In this document: piece after piece, positions 9,065 through 19,256 of the stretch
Numbering within the stretch: position 1 is the stretch's first letter
How the letters are laid out: each line of letters opens with the position of its first letter
Assembly: GCF_000420745.1 (NCBI RefSeq)
Contig: NZ_ATVN01000004.1
Coordinates: 124,001 to 188,000, forward strand
Source: Pseudorhodobacter ferrugineus DSM 5888
Lineage (GTDB): Bacteria; Pseudomonadota; Alphaproteobacteria; Rhodobacterales; Rhodobacteraceae
Direction of reading: 5' to 3'
Length of the DNA: 64,000 nucleotides
The notes under the pieces: generated by a model
The model's database searches: none
What the model was told of the DNA's origin: nothing
What the model saw: only the letters and a program-made list of their open reading frames with translations
Made by a program: the position numbers and the translations under genes

Positions 9065-10129
9065 ATGGAATTTGACGAGCGCGTAAAAGACCTTGCGAAA
9101 CGATCGAAGCACGCCTCAAAACATGCCCTGACAGAAGAAGCGACAAAGACCTCTGTTGTTTTACCGCTGATACAGACCCTCGGGTTTGATGTATTCAACC
9201 TTGAAGAAGTTGTCCCCGAGTTCATCGCAGATGTAGGGATGAAAAAGGGTGAAAAAGTAGATTTTGCCCTTAAAATCGGCGGGAAGGTGTCTGTATTGAT
9301 TGAGGTCAAGCCGATCTCAATGTCACTTGGAAACACGCAGTACAATCAGCTCTACCGATATTTTGCCGTGACAGACGCGCGTTTGGCGATTTTGACGAAT
9401 GGGCGGGAAATTTGGTTTTTTTCAGACGTTGATGAACCCAACAAAATGGACAAAAAACCGTTTTTTACGTTCGATTTGCAATCACATGATGAAGCGCAGG
9501 CGCTTGAATTTACACGCTTTCAAAAGGACGGCTTCCAAATAGAGTCCATCTTAGAAGCTGCGTCGAACTTGAAGTACACGACTGCGGCTGCGAACTTTTT
9601 GAAAAAGCAAATTGCAAAGCCCGACGAGGAGTTTGTTAGACTCGTAGGCAAGCAGATCTATGATGGAATGCTTACAAAAGCAGTCATTGAAATGCTCCGG
9701 CCCGCGATACAAGCCTCGTTGGATGAGGTTATCCGCGACCGTATTCAAGATAAGCTTAATGTTGCATTTCGACCTGACCCTGTTGCGTCAGAGAGTTCAC
9801 ACAACAAAACGCCCGATGGTGCCGAACCAGTTTCTGATATTGTGACGACAGATGAAGAAATCCAGGCCTTTATGATCGTGCGTGCGATATCGGCCAAGGT
9901 TATTGATTTGGAACGCGTTACCATGCGTGATGCGAAAAGTTATTGCTCGGTTTTCGTTGACGATAATAACCGCAAGCCGATTTGTCGCTTTTATTTCAAT
10001 GCCAAGAACAGCAAGAGTTTGGGCATTTTTGACGCGAGTAAGGTTGAGACGCGGCATGTAATTGGCAGTTTGAAAGAGATATATCAGTTTAGTGCTGCAA
10101 TTGAGGATGCCGTTAAGGCACATTTATAA
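9065..10129 (+). CDS. HsdR-N-like restriction endonuclease domain protein, solitary
   Basis: A 354-residue protein with an N-terminal domain resembling the nuclease domain of type I restriction subunits: VDFALKIGGKVSVLIEVKP near 65-83 supplies the PD-(D/E)XK residues Asp66, Glu80 and Lys82, preceded by VVLPLIQTLGFDVFN. No helicase part and no hsdM or hsdS neighbours exist, so it is not a classical type I system. The C-terminal third (about 235-354) is unassigned. Codon use is AT-richer than dxs, suggesting transfer. Start ATG with gagggtga upstream. A defence role is inference. Confidence 0.75.
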   Translation: MEFDERVKDLAKRSKHASKHALTEEATKTSVVLPLIQTLGFDVFNLEEVVPEFIADVGMKKGEKVDFALKIGGKVSVLIEVKPISMSLGNTQYNQLYRYFAVTDARLAILTNGREIWFFSDVDEPNKMDKKPFFTFDLQSHDEAQALEFTRFQKDGFQIESILEAASNLKYTTAAANFLKKQIAKPDEEFVRLVGKQIYDGMLTKAVIEMLRPAIQASLDEVIRDRIQDKLNVAFRPDPVASESSHNKTPDGAEPVSDIVTTDEEIQAFMIVRAISAKVIDLERVTMRDAKSYCSVFVDDNNRKPICRFYFNAKNSKSLGIFDASKVETRHVIGSLKEIYQFSAAIEDAVKAHL

Positions 10130-10155
10130 ATACATGTTCATTTGGTTTGATCCGA

Positions 10156-10227
10156 GTCGGGGTGAACCCCGACCTACGGGGATTGATTTGGGGGGCGAGC
10201 TGGGTGGTGGGTTGCACCCACCCTACG
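10156..10227. repeat. Two short palindromes ending in CTACG (REP-like)
   Basis: GTCGGGGTGAACCCCGAC followed by CTACG at 10156-10178, and GGTGGGTTGCACCCACC followed by CTACG at 10206-10227. The second is a variant of the palindrome found at 34272-34324 and 44645-44666. Both are self-complementary with a shared CCTACG tail, and they fill the gap between the HsdR-like gene and the convergent transglutaminase operon. Confidence 0.7.
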
Positions 10228-10263
10228 CGTGGGGCAAAGGCCTGTTTCGCCTAGCCTACGTGT

Positions 10264-11145
10264 CTATTCGCCGACCTGTGCCACGTCGACCATTTGTTTG
10301 GACACAGGCGCGCCAGAGAGCCGCAGGTGGCCCAAGATCGGGCTGACATCGGCGTAATCGCGGCCATAGCCTACGACGATGTGATCGGTGCCAACCAAGG
10401 TGCCGTTGGTGGGGTCGTATTCTATCCAGCCCATTTCAGCGCCGCACCATGCGCGGACCCATGCGTGCATGGCATCGACGCCTTCAAGCCGTGGTTGGCC
10501 GGGCGGCGGCAATGTGCGCAGGTAGCCGCTGACATAGCCCGCCGGAATGCCCAGCGATTGCAAAGCGATGATCATGATATGGGTGAAATCCTGACACACG
10601 CCGCGCCGCTGGGCAAAGGCCTGTGCGGCGGGGGTGTCGACTGTGGTTGCGGTTGCATCAAAGGTCATTGCGTCATCAAGGGCTTTGCCCAGACGGATGG
10701 TGGTTTCGGCCACGGTTTCGCCTTGGCGGGTGGCATCACGGGCAAAGGCGGCGATTGCATTGTCTGGGGCGAGGCGATGGGACGGGCCAAGGAAATGCGC
10801 GGGCGACGAGGGGGCTAGGTCACGGCTGGCGGTGACTTGATCCAAAAGCTGGGGCACACGCGGCGAGGTATCGTGCCATGTTTGCGGCGGGGACAGGGCC
10901 ACGCGGCAGGCCATCTGAATGGTCATTTCAAGATGCGGGTCGGCATGGGTGACGGTGGTTAAGGCGGTGCCAAAGAAATCGGAGCGGTCGGTTCGGTGAT
11001 CGGGCAAGGGAGTCACGTCGATCAGATGGGACGAGAGCTGTTGGCGGCCCGCGATGTTTTGCGGCAAGACGCGCAGGAGGTGGCGGCTGTTGGCAGCGGG
11101 CTGCGTGTAGCGGTGGGTCAGGGTGAGGCGGATGTCATAGAGCAT
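10264..11145 (-). CDS. Transglutaminase-like cysteine protease family protein
   Basis: A 293-residue protein with an N-terminal beta-rich bacterial transglutaminase domain (YDIRLTLTHRYTQPA) and a papain-like core with the triad Cys184 (RRGVCQDF), His in DAMHAWV and Asp in EYDPTNG. It is the last gene of a three-gene minus-strand operon, 3 nt after the ATP-grasp/alpha-E gene. Such operons are proposed to build and cleave a peptide or amide product; the substrate is unknown. The Anbu peptidase gene often found next is not here. Confidence 0.88.
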   Translation of the reverse strand: MLYDIRLTLTHRYTQPAANSRHLLRVLPQNIAGRQQLSSHLIDVTPLPDHRTDRSDFFGTALTTVTHADPHLEMTIQMACRVALSPPQTWHDTSPRVPQLLDQVTASRDLAPSSPAHFLGPSHRLAPDNAIAAFARDATRQGETVAETTIRLGKALDDAMTFDATATTVDTPAAQAFAQRRGVCQDFTHIMIIALQSLGIPAGYVSGYLRTLPPPGQPRLEGVDAMHAWVRAWCGAEMGWIEYDPTNGTLVGTDHIVVGYGRDYADVSPILGHLRLSGAPVSKQMVDVAQVGE

Positions 11146-11148
11146 GGG

Positions 11149-13497
11149 TTAGACCAGATGCGCGGCGGTGAGGGATTCGGCCAGCGCCCAGATATCCCTT
11201 TCGATTTCGAGGAGGGCATCAGGGGTCAAGTCGGTCACGCTGGCCGTGGCAAGGCGGGTTTCAAGCGTCAGGACCTGACGCGCCACGGCAGTCAGGCGGT
11301 GGGTGTTTTGATCGCCCGGCAGTTGGGCGATGTGGCGGCGGGCGCGGGTGATGTGATAGCGCAGGGCGCGGGGGTTTTGATCATCGAGCGCCAGCAGATC
11401 CAGCACCGAGGCGGGATCGGCAAAGATGGAAAAGCGGTTGCGGTGGGTGATGACGCTGTCGCCCAATTCCAGTGCCAGATCCAGCGCGCCATCGGGGGCG
11501 GTTGGCGTGGTCAGGTAGGCAAGTGTGCTGGCCATCGAGCTGGCGCGTTCCAGTGACATGCCAAGGCTGAGAAAGCGCCAGCCATCGGAATTATACATGT
11601 TTTCATGGACTAGCCCTGCAAAGCCAGCAATTTGGCGCAGCAAGGTGCTGATTTCGCGCGGGAGGTCTTCGGGCGACAGGGTGCGGGTGTGAAAGCTGTT
11701 GGACAGGCTGACCAGATCGCGCAGGGCCATCATACCATCGGGGGAAAAGCGGTCGCCGATTTTGGCAGCGGCACGGTGGGCGTGGGTTAAGGGCGCGCTG
11801 AACCCTTTGGCCATATCGGCGGGTATTGCATCGTTCATCATGCTGCGCAGCAGGCGGGGCAGCGGGGCATCCGGGGCATCCGGGGCGGTGCCATCGTTGA
11901 TGCGCGCGACATAGGCGCGGTAGAGGCGCATGTTGCGTTCGGCGCGTTCGACATAGCGGCCAAGCCAGAACAGGTTATCGGCGGCACGGCTGGGCAAGGC
12001 GCGGGTGGTCGCCTCGCGTTGGGTGGTGGTGCCGATAAGGCTGGATTTTGGCACGGGTTGGCCGCTTACGACCCAGACATCGGCCACTTTGCCGCCGCGC
12101 TGCATGGCAAAGGCCTTGGCGTCATGGCCGGCGCTGACACGGGCATAGCCGCCCGGCATGACCTGCCAGCCATCGCGGGTGCGGGCCATAAAGATGCGCA
12201 GGCTGAGCGGGCGGGGAACGAGGCTGCCGTTTTCATAGGTGGGGGTGGTGGACAGCGTCACCGACTCTTGCCCCACAAGCTGCGCGCCGGAGTGTTCAAG
12301 CTGGGCCGCATCAATGGGGACGTTTGTGCTGGCCATGAGGGGAAGGGTGGAAAAGGCCGAGCCGATCATCATGCGGGGGCTGTTTGCCATGACATAGTCG
12401 CGGGCGCTGGGTTGGCCGCACCACCATGTCGCGATGTTGGGCATAATCAGCGGCTCGCCCAGCAGTTTACGCGCGATTTTGGGCAGGAACGCCATGAGCG
12501 CGCGGGTTTCCAGCACACCACTGCCCAGCGCGTTGACCATTTTCACCGATTGCGCGCGCAGGGCATCCAGCAGACCGGGGGTGCCCAGCAGGGATGCTGG
12601 GTCAAGTTCAAGCGGATCACACAGCGCACCTGGCAGGCGGTTCCATAGCAGGGTCACAGGTTTGGGACCTGCGACAGTGCGCACAAGGGCACGGCCGTTT
12701 TGGACAATCAGATCCTCGCCCTCGACCAGCAGCAGGCCCAGATACCGTGCGATATAGGCATGTTCGGCATGGTTTTGGTGCATTTGGCCGGGCGAGAGGA
12801 TAGCGATTTCGCCGCCCGCCTTGCCGCGCATTTCGAACAGGGTTTTTTGAAAGGACTGAAAAAAGCCTGCCAGGCGGTGGATATCGGCACCCGCAAAATG
12901 GTTGGGGAAAACGCGGGTCATGGCGACACGGTTTTCAAGGGCGAAACCGGCGGTTGACGGGGCCTCGACCAAGTCCGAAATCACCCACCATTTGTTATCG
13001 GGGCCACGCCCGATTTCAAAGGACAGCAGGTTCAGGTAATTTTTGGCCGCCGGTTTCACCCCGACCAAAGGCCGCAGCCATGCGGGGTTTTGCGCGAGCA
13101 GGGTGGCGGGAAGCTGACCTGAGGCGACAAGTTTGTTTTCGCCGTAAAGGTCACGCAGCACAAGTTCCAACAGATCGGCGCGTTGGGTCAGGCCCGCCGC
13201 GATTTCAGCCCATTCCTGTTCTTGCAAGATGACCGGAATATGGCTGAGCGGCCATTCGCGTTCTGTTGATACCGTGTCATCATATTGGCGATACAAAACC
13301 CCCGCATCGCGCAGATATTGGTCGCCGCGCGCGAAGCGTTTGGTCACATCATCCGGCGACAGACCGCAGAAATGCGCGATGAACGGTGCCCAGACGGGTT
13401 TGACGTTGCCCTGCGCATCCAGCATTTCATCGCGCCCGCCTGCGCGCTGGGCGTAGGCGGCGATGGGGTCTGCTGGGGCGAGGGGCTTGGTTTGCAT
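11149..13497 (-). CDS. Circularly permuted ATP-grasp / alpha-E domain fusion protein
   Basis: A 782-residue fusion. Residues up to about 470 match the circularly permuted type 2 ATP-grasp (DUF404/DUF407) family, e.g. GPDNKWWVISDLVEAPSTAG and ENRVAMTRVFPNHF. Residues from about 480 onward match the alpha-E (DUF403) helical domain, beginning LPSRAADNLFWLGRYVERAE. In many bacteria these are separate adjacent genes. ATP-grasp enzymes form acyl-phosphate-activated amide bonds, so a peptide ligase role is likely, but the substrates are unknown. Three nt separate it from both neighbours. Confidence 0.9.
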   Translation of the reverse strand: MQTKPLAPADPIAAYAQRAGGRDEMLDAQGNVKPVWAPFIAHFCGLSPDDVTKRFARGDQYLRDAGVLYRQYDDTVSTEREWPLSHIPVILQEQEWAEIAAGLTQRADLLELVLRDLYGENKLVASGQLPATLLAQNPAWLRPLVGVKPAAKNYLNLLSFEIGRGPDNKWWVISDLVEAPSTAGFALENRVAMTRVFPNHFAGADIHRLAGFFQSFQKTLFEMRGKAGGEIAILSPGQMHQNHAEHAYIARYLGLLLVEGEDLIVQNGRALVRTVAGPKPVTLLWNRLPGALCDPLELDPASLLGTPGLLDALRAQSVKMVNALGSGVLETRALMAFLPKIARKLLGEPLIMPNIATWWCGQPSARDYVMANSPRMMIGSAFSTLPLMASTNVPIDAAQLEHSGAQLVGQESVTLSTTPTYENGSLVPRPLSLRIFMARTRDGWQVMPGGYARVSAGHDAKAFAMQRGGKVADVWVVSGQPVPKSSLIGTTTQREATTRALPSRAADNLFWLGRYVERAERNMRLYRAYVARINDGTAPDAPDAPLPRLLRSMMNDAIPADMAKGFSAPLTHAHRAAAKIGDRFSPDGMMALRDLVSLSNSFHTRTLSPEDLPREISTLLRQIAGFAGLVHENMYNSDGWRFLSLGMSLERASSMASTLAYLTTPTAPDGALDLALELGDSVITHRNRFSIFADPASVLDLLALDDQNPRALRYHITRARRHIAQLPGDQNTHRLTAVARQVLTLETRLATASVTDLTPDALLEIERDIWALAESLTAAHLV

Positions 13498-13500
13498 GGG

Positions 13501-16500
13501 TTACAGACCGGGCCTGCGCCGCAAATCGAGCGTCATCGGAAACTCGGGGTGCGGCTGTTCAGATGGCGGTTCAAACGCGCCTGTGCTGTGGCCCATCGGT
13601 TCAAAGCGTGACAAACGCCGCGCCTCGGCCTCATTTCCATTGACGGGGAAGGTATCAAAATTGCGCCCCCCCGGATGGGCGACATGATAGCGGCAACCGC
13701 CCAAGGAACGGCCTGTCCATGTATCGTAAATGTCAAAGGTCAGCGGTGCGTCTACCTCTAACACCGGATGCATCGACAGCGCCGGTTTCCATGCCTTATA
13801 GCGCACAGCCCCCACACGTTCGCCGGTTTTGCCCGTGATGTTCAACGGGACCAGCCGTTTGTTGGCGGTGACGCGGTAGCGTTCGGGGTTGGCGCCCGAC
13901 AGTTTGACCTGCAACCGTTCGACCGAGCTGTCGGTATAGCGCACGGTGCCTCCGATGGCGCCCGTTTCGCCCATCACATGCCACGGTTCCAACGCTTGGC
14001 GCAGTTCCAAGGTGACGCCTTCGTAGGTGACTTCACCACAGAACGGGAACCTGAATTCGGCTTGGGCCGCGAACCACGCAGGGTCCAGCACCATGTCGTG
14101 ACCGCGCAAGTCGGCGATCACATCGAGGAAGTCATCCCAGATAAAGGCGGGCAGCATGAAACGGTCATGCAGCGTGGTGCCCCAGCGGGTCAGATTGCCG
14201 CTGATCGGGTTTTCCCAACACCGCGCGATAATGGCGCGCAGCAGGACTTGTTGCGCAAGGCTCATGCGGGGGTTTGGTGGCATTTCAAACCCGCGAAATT
14301 CGACAAGGCCAAGGCGGCCTGTGGGGCCATCGGGGGAATAGAGTTTGTCGATGCAGATTTCCGTGCGGTGGGTGTTGCCGGTCACGTCAATCAGGCTGTT
14401 GCGCAAAAGGCGGTCGGTCAGCCACGGCGGTGGCGGCGTGCCATCGGTCGGTGGCCAGATCTGGTCGAGCGCGATTTCAAGCTCGTAGAGCACATCATGG
14501 CGCGCCTCATCTATACGCGGTGCTTGGGATGTGGGGCCGACAAAGGTGCCTGCGAACAGGTAGGACAGGCTGGGGTGGCGCTGCCAGAACAAAATCAGGC
14601 TTTTGAGCAGGTCAGGGCGGCGCAGGAACGGGCTGTCAATGGGGGTGGCCCCGCCGACAACTACATGGTTGCCGCCGCCGGTGCCAGTGTGGCGACCATC
14701 GAGCATGAATTTATCGGTGCCAAGGCGGCATTGGCGGGCCTCTTCATACACCGTTTCGGTCGTGCGTACGCAATCGGCCCACGTGGCGGCGGGGTGGATG
14801 TTTACCTCGATGACGCCCGGATCGGGGGCGATGCGCATGACTTCGATGCGGGGGTCGCTGGGGGGGCTGTAGCCTTCGATCAGCACCTTGCGGCCGATGG
14901 TTTGGGCGGCGAATTCGGTGGCGGCGATCAGTTCCAAGTAATCCTCCAGTGTTTCCACGGGGGGGAGGAAAACGCACAGCTTGCCATCGCGGGGTTCGAC
15001 GGAAATGGCGGTGCGCACACGGCCATCGAGTGAGCCGAGGGTTTGTTCGACCTGTTCTTGGCCCGCCGTGGCATCGGTGCGGCTGGAAATAGCCTGTTCG
15101 CGGGGTTCGGGTTTTACCGGATCGGCAAGCGGTTCGCGCGGGATTGTGGGGTCTTGGGGGTTGATAAAGGGATAGGCGGATTCGGGGATATGCGGCAGGG
15201 TGCCCAGCGGCAGGCGGTAGCCGACTGGACTGTCACCCGGCACAAGGAACACCTTGCCACGGCGCATATTCCACACCTCGGACAGCCAGCCTTTGCGCGC
15301 CGCCGCCTGCCAGCGTTGAACGGGCAGCACATAACCTGCCGCCGTGGTTAGGCCACGTTCAAACACGCGGGCAATGCGGGCGCGTTCCTCGGGGTCTTTC
15401 AGCTTGGAATTTTCGGGGGTGACGTTTTCGGGCAAATTGCCCTCTTTGATGATCCAGTCGGCGGGGTCTTCGAACGCCGGCAGGACGTTTTCAGTTGGTA
15501 CGGCAAGGTTGCGGGCGATGGCGGCCAGCAGGGCGTGGGCATCATCGGGGCCGACGTTTTCATTGGTATCTTCGCGGGCCAAAAGGTCAGGATTGTTCCA
15601 GATCGGTTTGCCATCCTTGCGCCAATAAAGCGAGAAGGTCCAACGCGGCAGGGTTTCGCCGGGATACCATTTGCCTTGGCCGTAATGCAGCAGGCCACCG
15701 GTCGCGAATTTATCCTGCAAGCGGCGGATCAGGGTATCGGCCAGTTTGCGTTTGGTCGGGCCAACGGCGGCGGAATTCCATTCGTCGCCTTCAAAATCAT
15801 CAATCGACACAAAGGTCGGTTCGCCCCCCATCGTCAGGCGCACATCGCCTGCGGTCAGGCGTTTGTCGATTTGGTGGCCAAGGGTGTTGAGCGCATCCCA
15901 CGCCGCATCAGAGAACGGTTTGGTGATGCGTGGATGTTCGGCGGTGCGTTTGATCTGCATGTCAAAGGCGAATTCCACCTGCGCGAAGCTGGCGACGCCG
16001 GAAATGGGGGCGGCGGATTGGTAATGGGGCGTGGCGGCCAAGGGCACGTGGCTTTCGCCCGTCAGCAGGCCAGATGTCGGGTCAAGGCCAACCCAACCCG
16101 CGCCGGGAAGGTAGACTTCGACCCACGCATGCAGATCGGTGAAGTCGTGGTCGGTGCCTGCGGGGCCGTCGATGGCAATAAGGTCGGGTTTCAGCTGGAT
16201 CAGGTAGCCCGACACAAACCGCGCAGCAAGGCCGAGGTGGCGGAGGGTTTGGACCAACAGCCAGCTGCTGTCACGGCAAGACCCTGCGGCGCGGCCAAGG
16301 GTGGTTTCAGACGTTTGCACACCCGGTTCCATGCGGATTTCGTAGGTAATCGCGTTGGCCAAGCGGCTGTTCAGCATCACCAAGAAATCGACCGTTACCA
16401 TCGGGTCACGGGGGGTGGACTGCAACAAATCGGCGAGCAAGGGGCCTGCGGGTTCGGTTTGCATGTAGATCGACAGATCGGGTGCCAGATCATCGGCATA

Positions 16501-16815
16501 GCTGAAAGGGTATTTCATCGCCGAGTCTTCGACGAAGAAATCAAAGGGGTTGTAGACCGACATATCGGCGACGAGATCCACCTCGATCTTGAACTCGCGC
16601 ACCGGTTCGGGGAACACGATGCGGGCCAGCCAGTTGCCATAGGGGTCTTGCTGATGGTTCACGAAATGCGGGGTCGGTGACACCTTGAGCGAGTGCGAAA
16701 TGACCCGCGTGCGTGAATGGGGCGCGGGGCGCAGGCGGATGACCTGCGGGCCGAGTGTGACGGGGCGGTCGTATTTGTAATGGGTCAGGTGATAGATGCT
16801 GGCGGTGATGGACAT
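13501..16815 (-). CDS. Transglutaminase family protein with DUF2126 domain
   Basis: A 1104-residue protein, usual for this family. The N-terminal bacterial transglutaminase region ([17 protein letters not shown]) leads into a papain-like core with Cys180 in [10 protein letters not shown], His in [12 protein letters not shown] and Asp in GLDPTSG. The remainder (about 300-1104) is DUF2126, with motifs such as [14 protein letters not shown] and [17 protein letters not shown]. It heads the operon with the ATP-grasp/alpha-E and small transglutaminase genes. The family is linked to amide-bond chemistry; product unknown. Confidence 0.9.
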   Translation of the reverse strand: MSITASIYHLTHYKYDRPVTLGPQVIRLRPAPHSRTRVISHSLKVSPTPHFVNHQQDPYGNWLARIVFPEPVREFKIEVDLVADMSVYNPFDFFVEDSAMKYPFSYADDLAPDLSIYMQTEPAGPLLADLLQSTPRDPMVTVDFLVMLNSRLANAITYEIRMEPGVQTSETTLGRAAGSCRDSSWLLVQTLRHLGLAARFVSGYLIQLKPDLIAIDGPAGTDHDFTDLHAWVEVYLPGAGWVGLDPTSGLLTGESHVPLAATPHYQSAAPISGVASFAQVEFAFDMQIKRTAEHPRITKPFSDAAWDALNTLGHQIDKRLTAGDVRLTMGGEPTFVSIDDFEGDEWNSAAVGPTKRKLADTLIRRLQDKFATGGLLHYGQGKWYPGETLPRWTFSLYWRKDGKPIWNNPDLLAREDTNENVGPDDAHALLAAIARNLAVPTENVLPAFEDPADWIIKEGNLPENVTPENSKLKDPEERARIARVFERGLTTAAGYVLPVQRWQAAARKGWLSEVWNMRRGKVFLVPGDSPVGYRLPLGTLPHIPESAYPFINPQDPTIPREPLADPVKPEPREQAISSRTDATAGQEQVEQTLGSLDGRVRTAISVEPRDGKLCVFLPPVETLEDYLELIAATEFAAQTIGRKVLIEGYSPPSDPRIEVMRIAPDPGVIEVNIHPAATWADCVRTTETVYEEARQCRLGTDKFMLDGRHTGTGGGNHVVVGGATPIDSPFLRRPDLLKSLILFWQRHPSLSYLFAGTFVGPTSQAPRIDEARHDVLYELEIALDQIWPPTDGTPPPPWLTDRLLRNSLIDVTGNTHRTEICIDKLYSPDGPTGRLGLVEFRGFEMPPNPRMSLAQQVLLRAIIARCWENPISGNLTRWGTTLHDRFMLPAFIWDDFLDVIADLRGHDMVLDPAWFAAQAEFRFPFCGEVTYEGVTLELRQALEPWHVMGETGAIGGTVRYTDSSVERLQVKLSGANPERYRVTANKRLVPLNITGKTGERVGAVRYKAWKPALSMHPVLEVDAPLTFDIYDTWTGRSLGGCRYHVAHPGGRNFDTFPVNGNEAEARRLSRFEPMGHSTGAFEPPSEQPHPEFPMTLDLRRRPGL

Positions 16816-16995
16816 GGTTTTGGGTACCCCTCTGCCAGACTATGGCGGGGGCAATGGGGGGCGGCAACCGATATCAGGGGCAAAGCAGCGATGGGCCGGA
16901 AATTTGCAGCGCAAAGCGCAGACATTGCCCAGCCTTTGTGCATAAGTGGCCGTGTGGGATGACGGGGCGATCCGCCGTGAAGAACGAAAGAGCCG

Positions 16996-17631
16996 ATGAT
17001 GATTGACGCTGCTATGTTTGGAAACCTGCTGTCTTTTGCTATGACCTGCATGGTGATCGAGCTGACACCCGGCCCTAACATGGGATATCTGGCGGTGCTG
17101 AGTGCAACGAAAGGTCGGCGCGCGGGGTTTGCGGCGGTGGCGGGCGTGGCCTTGGGGTTGGCTGTTGTGGGGATTGCGGCCGCGCTGGGGTTGGCGGCGG
17201 CGATTTCGGCATCGCCCTTGCTATATGAGGCGCTGCGCTGGGGTGGGATTTTGTACCTGCTGTATCTGGCATGGGATGGCTGGCGGGAAAGCGGCGCAGC
17301 GTTGGATACATCGCCCAGCCTGCACGGAACCGATGCCAAGTATTTTACCCGCGGGTTGGGCACAAACCTGCTGAACCCCAAGGCGGCGCTGTTTTATGTG
17401 GCGATTTTGCCGGGGTTTGTCGATGCCGCCCAGCCTGTGGTGCTGCAAACCGTTGTGCTGTCGCTGGTGTTTGTGGCGATTGCGACAGGCATTCATGCAA
17501 GCGTCGTGACACTGGCCGGAACCGCCGACAGATTTATGCAAAACGACCGAAACCGCCGGATTGTAGGGCGCGCGCTGTCGCTGGTACTGGCCGCGATTGC
17601 GGTTTGGTTTGCGTGGTCAACGCGGGGGTAA
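16996..17631 (+). CDS. LysE/RhtB family amino acid exporter
   Basis: A 211-residue integral membrane protein with about six hydrophobic segments. The N-terminal ELTPGPNMGYLAVLSATKGRRAG is the LysE family signature, and GLGTNLLNPKAALFYVAILPGF near 118-139 is the second conserved block. It exports an amino acid or similar compound; the substrate cannot be told. Divergent from the transglutaminase operon. Two ATG codons in tandem at 16996/16999. Confidence 0.9.
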   Translation: MMIDAAMFGNLLSFAMTCMVIELTPGPNMGYLAVLSATKGRRAGFAAVAGVALGLAVVGIAAALGLAAAISASPLLYEALRWGGILYLLYLAWDGWRESGAALDTSPSLHGTDAKYFTRGLGTNLLNPKAALFYVAILPGFVDAAQPVVLQTVVLSLVFVAIATGIHASVVTLAGTADRFMQNDRNRRIVGRALSLVLAAIAVWFAWSTRG

Positions 17632-17742
17632 TCTGGCCTGCCATGCCGACGCAGAAAAACGCGATGCAGCGCGCGGCAGATCGGCCACGGTCAGATGGGT
17701 TTCATAGACGCCCGTGATTTGTGAGGCAAAGGTTTCACCCAT
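17617..17742 (-). pseudogene. Truncated glyoxalase/VOC family fragment
   Basis: A 41-residue frame whose first half, QITGVYETHLTVADLPRA, reads like the first beta strand and helix of a VOC (glyoxalase/dioxygenase) domain. The match stops at ASRFSASAWQ and the frame closes inside the 3' end of the LysE gene. No remainder of a VOC domain follows, so this is probably the 5' stub of a gene removed by deletion. No good ribosome site. Confidence 0.5.
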
Positions 17743-17835
17743 ATTTGCAGCGTGGCTGAGGAGGCCGCGCTATCCAAGGGCTTGCCAACTGTGCGATGAG
17801 GTTGGCAAAGTGGGCTGGGGCATAAGGATTTACCA

Positions 17836-18846
17836 GTGATTGCGCGTATTTTGGCAGGGATCAAGCGGCGGTGGCACAGCTTTGCAGCGGCGCGGGCGGT
17901 GCGGCGGGGCAATGTGGTTTTGTACGGGCCTGCGCGGGTTGACCTTGCGCCGGATGGTGTTGCGGTAGTTTGCCTTGTGAAAGACGCCGCGTATTTTGTT
18001 CGCGGCTTTATCGAGCATCACCAAGCGCTTGGCCTGCGCCATATTGTGATTGTCGACAACGGGTCCAGCGATGACACCGTGGCGATTGCGGCGGGGTATG
18101 ACGATGTGACGGTGATCGCCAACACCCTGCCCGCAAAACGCTATGAGGTATTGTTGCGCGATATCGCCGCGCGGCAAGTCTTGCGCGGCGGTTGGGTGCT
18201 GTTTGCCGATGCGGATGAGATGTTCGAGGTGCCAATGGGCGCGCCTTTGGGGCGGCTGGTGGGGTATTTGAACGCGCACGGGTTCACGGCGATGGTAACG
18301 CAGATGTTGGATCTGTTCTCGCCGCTGCCGTATGGCGTGGGCAAGGGCTGGAGCTATGCGGAGGTGGTGGCGCAGGCGGACAGCTATAGTTTGAGCAGCG
18401 TCGCCTCGGTGCCCTATCACGACCGTGCGCAGGTCGGGTTCAGCTGGTTTTTGGACAGCAACCAAGGCGATGTTGCGCTGAAAATCGGTGGGGTGCGGCG
18501 TGAGGTGTTTGGCGAGGCGTGTTTTCTGTCAAAACATTCGCTGGTGCGCAATGCAGGCGGGGTTTTGATGACCCATCCACATTGTGCAAGTGGCGTGCGT
18601 GTGGCCGATGTGACGGGGGTTTTGCGGCATTATAAACTGGCAGGCGATTATCTGGCCCGTGACCGTGCATCCGTGGAGGCGGGCACATGGGACCACTCCG
18701 AAGATGCGAAACGGTTGGCGGCGGCAAAAGGCGGGGATAATTTCGTCATAAAACCTGCCGAGGCGCAGGGCTATGCAGGACCGGAACGGTTGGTTGACCA
18801 AGGGTTCCTAGAGGCTTCAGCCGCCTACCGCGCCTTTATCACTTAA
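17836..18846 (+). CDS. Family 2-type glycosyltransferase
   Basis: A 336-residue cytoplasmic protein with a GT-A-like start: VAVVCLVKDAAYFVRGFIEHH near 42-62, IVDNGSSDDTVAI near 71-83 and the metal-binding ADADEMFEVP near 121-130. The pattern fits the Glyco_tranf_2_4 group often involved in surface polysaccharide decoration; acceptor and donor are unknown. GTG start at 17836 after aagg. It converges on the next gene with an 8-nt overlap of the two stop regions. Confidence 0.8.
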   Translation: MIARILAGIKRRWHSFAAARAVRRGNVVLYGPARVDLAPDGVAVVCLVKDAAYFVRGFIEHHQALGLRHIVIVDNGSSDDTVAIAAGYDDVTVIANTLPAKRYEVLLRDIAARQVLRGGWVLFADADEMFEVPMGAPLGRLVGYLNAHGFTAMVTQMLDLFSPLPYGVGKGWSYAEVVAQADSYSLSSVASVPYHDRAQVGFSWFLDSNQGDVALKIGGVRREVFGEACFLSKHSLVRNAGGVLMTHPHCASGVRVADVTGVLRHYKLAGDYLARDRASVEAGTWDHSEDAKRLAAAKGGDNFVIKPAEAQGYAGPERLVDQGFLEASAAYRAFIT

Positions 18847-19189
18847 GCCGCAGGTCCGCCGAATCGCCTTTGCCTGCATCCGAGGTAAAGCGCAGCGTGC
18901 TGCCTTTGCGTTCTACCAACTGGCAATTGACAGGGATTTCCGTGCTGCCATAGGCCATATCGCGGCAGAACAACCCGTTTTTCCAGTTCCAATTGCCGGT
19001 CACTGTGGCGCCGAACGCTTTGCCCTTGATCGCGCCCTTGGGCGACACATTCAACGAAATACCAAAGCGGGTTAGCGCCTTGCCGTTGATAAGCCCGACA
19101 AATTCGGCCTTTTCACGCACGGGCGAAAACCCTTCGGCAAGGGCGGGAAGCGGTGCGAAAAGCAAAGCGAAGAGAGCGAGAGTTTTCAT
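18839..19189 (-). CDS. Secreted small hypothetical protein
   Basis: 116 residues with a signal peptide MKTLALFALLFAPLPALAEG (cleavage after ALA). The mature part, about 95 residues, has two cysteines (CRDMAYG and NCQLVE) and a beta-rich look; no family recognised. An excellent ribosome site (aaggagga at about 19196-19203) sits before tandem ATG codons at 19192 and 19189; spacing favours 19189. It ends inside the last codons of the convergent glycosyltransferase gene. Confidence 0.68.
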   Translation of the reverse strand: MKTLALFALLFAPLPALAEGFSPVREKAEFVGLINGKALTRFGISLNVSPKGAIKGKAFGATVTGNWNWKNGLFCRDMAYGSTEIPVNCQLVERKGSTLRFTSDAGKGDSADLRLK

Positions 19190-19256
19190 CATACATCCTC
19201 CTTTATCAAAGCCTACGCTTGTGCGCGACGATTGGATCACTTTGCGCGGGGAAAGG

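Noticed and set aside
15535-16680. A 381-codon plus-strand frame over the DUF2126 gene
   Set aside because: It is antisense to a clearly recognised protein; long shadow frames are common in high-GC genes.
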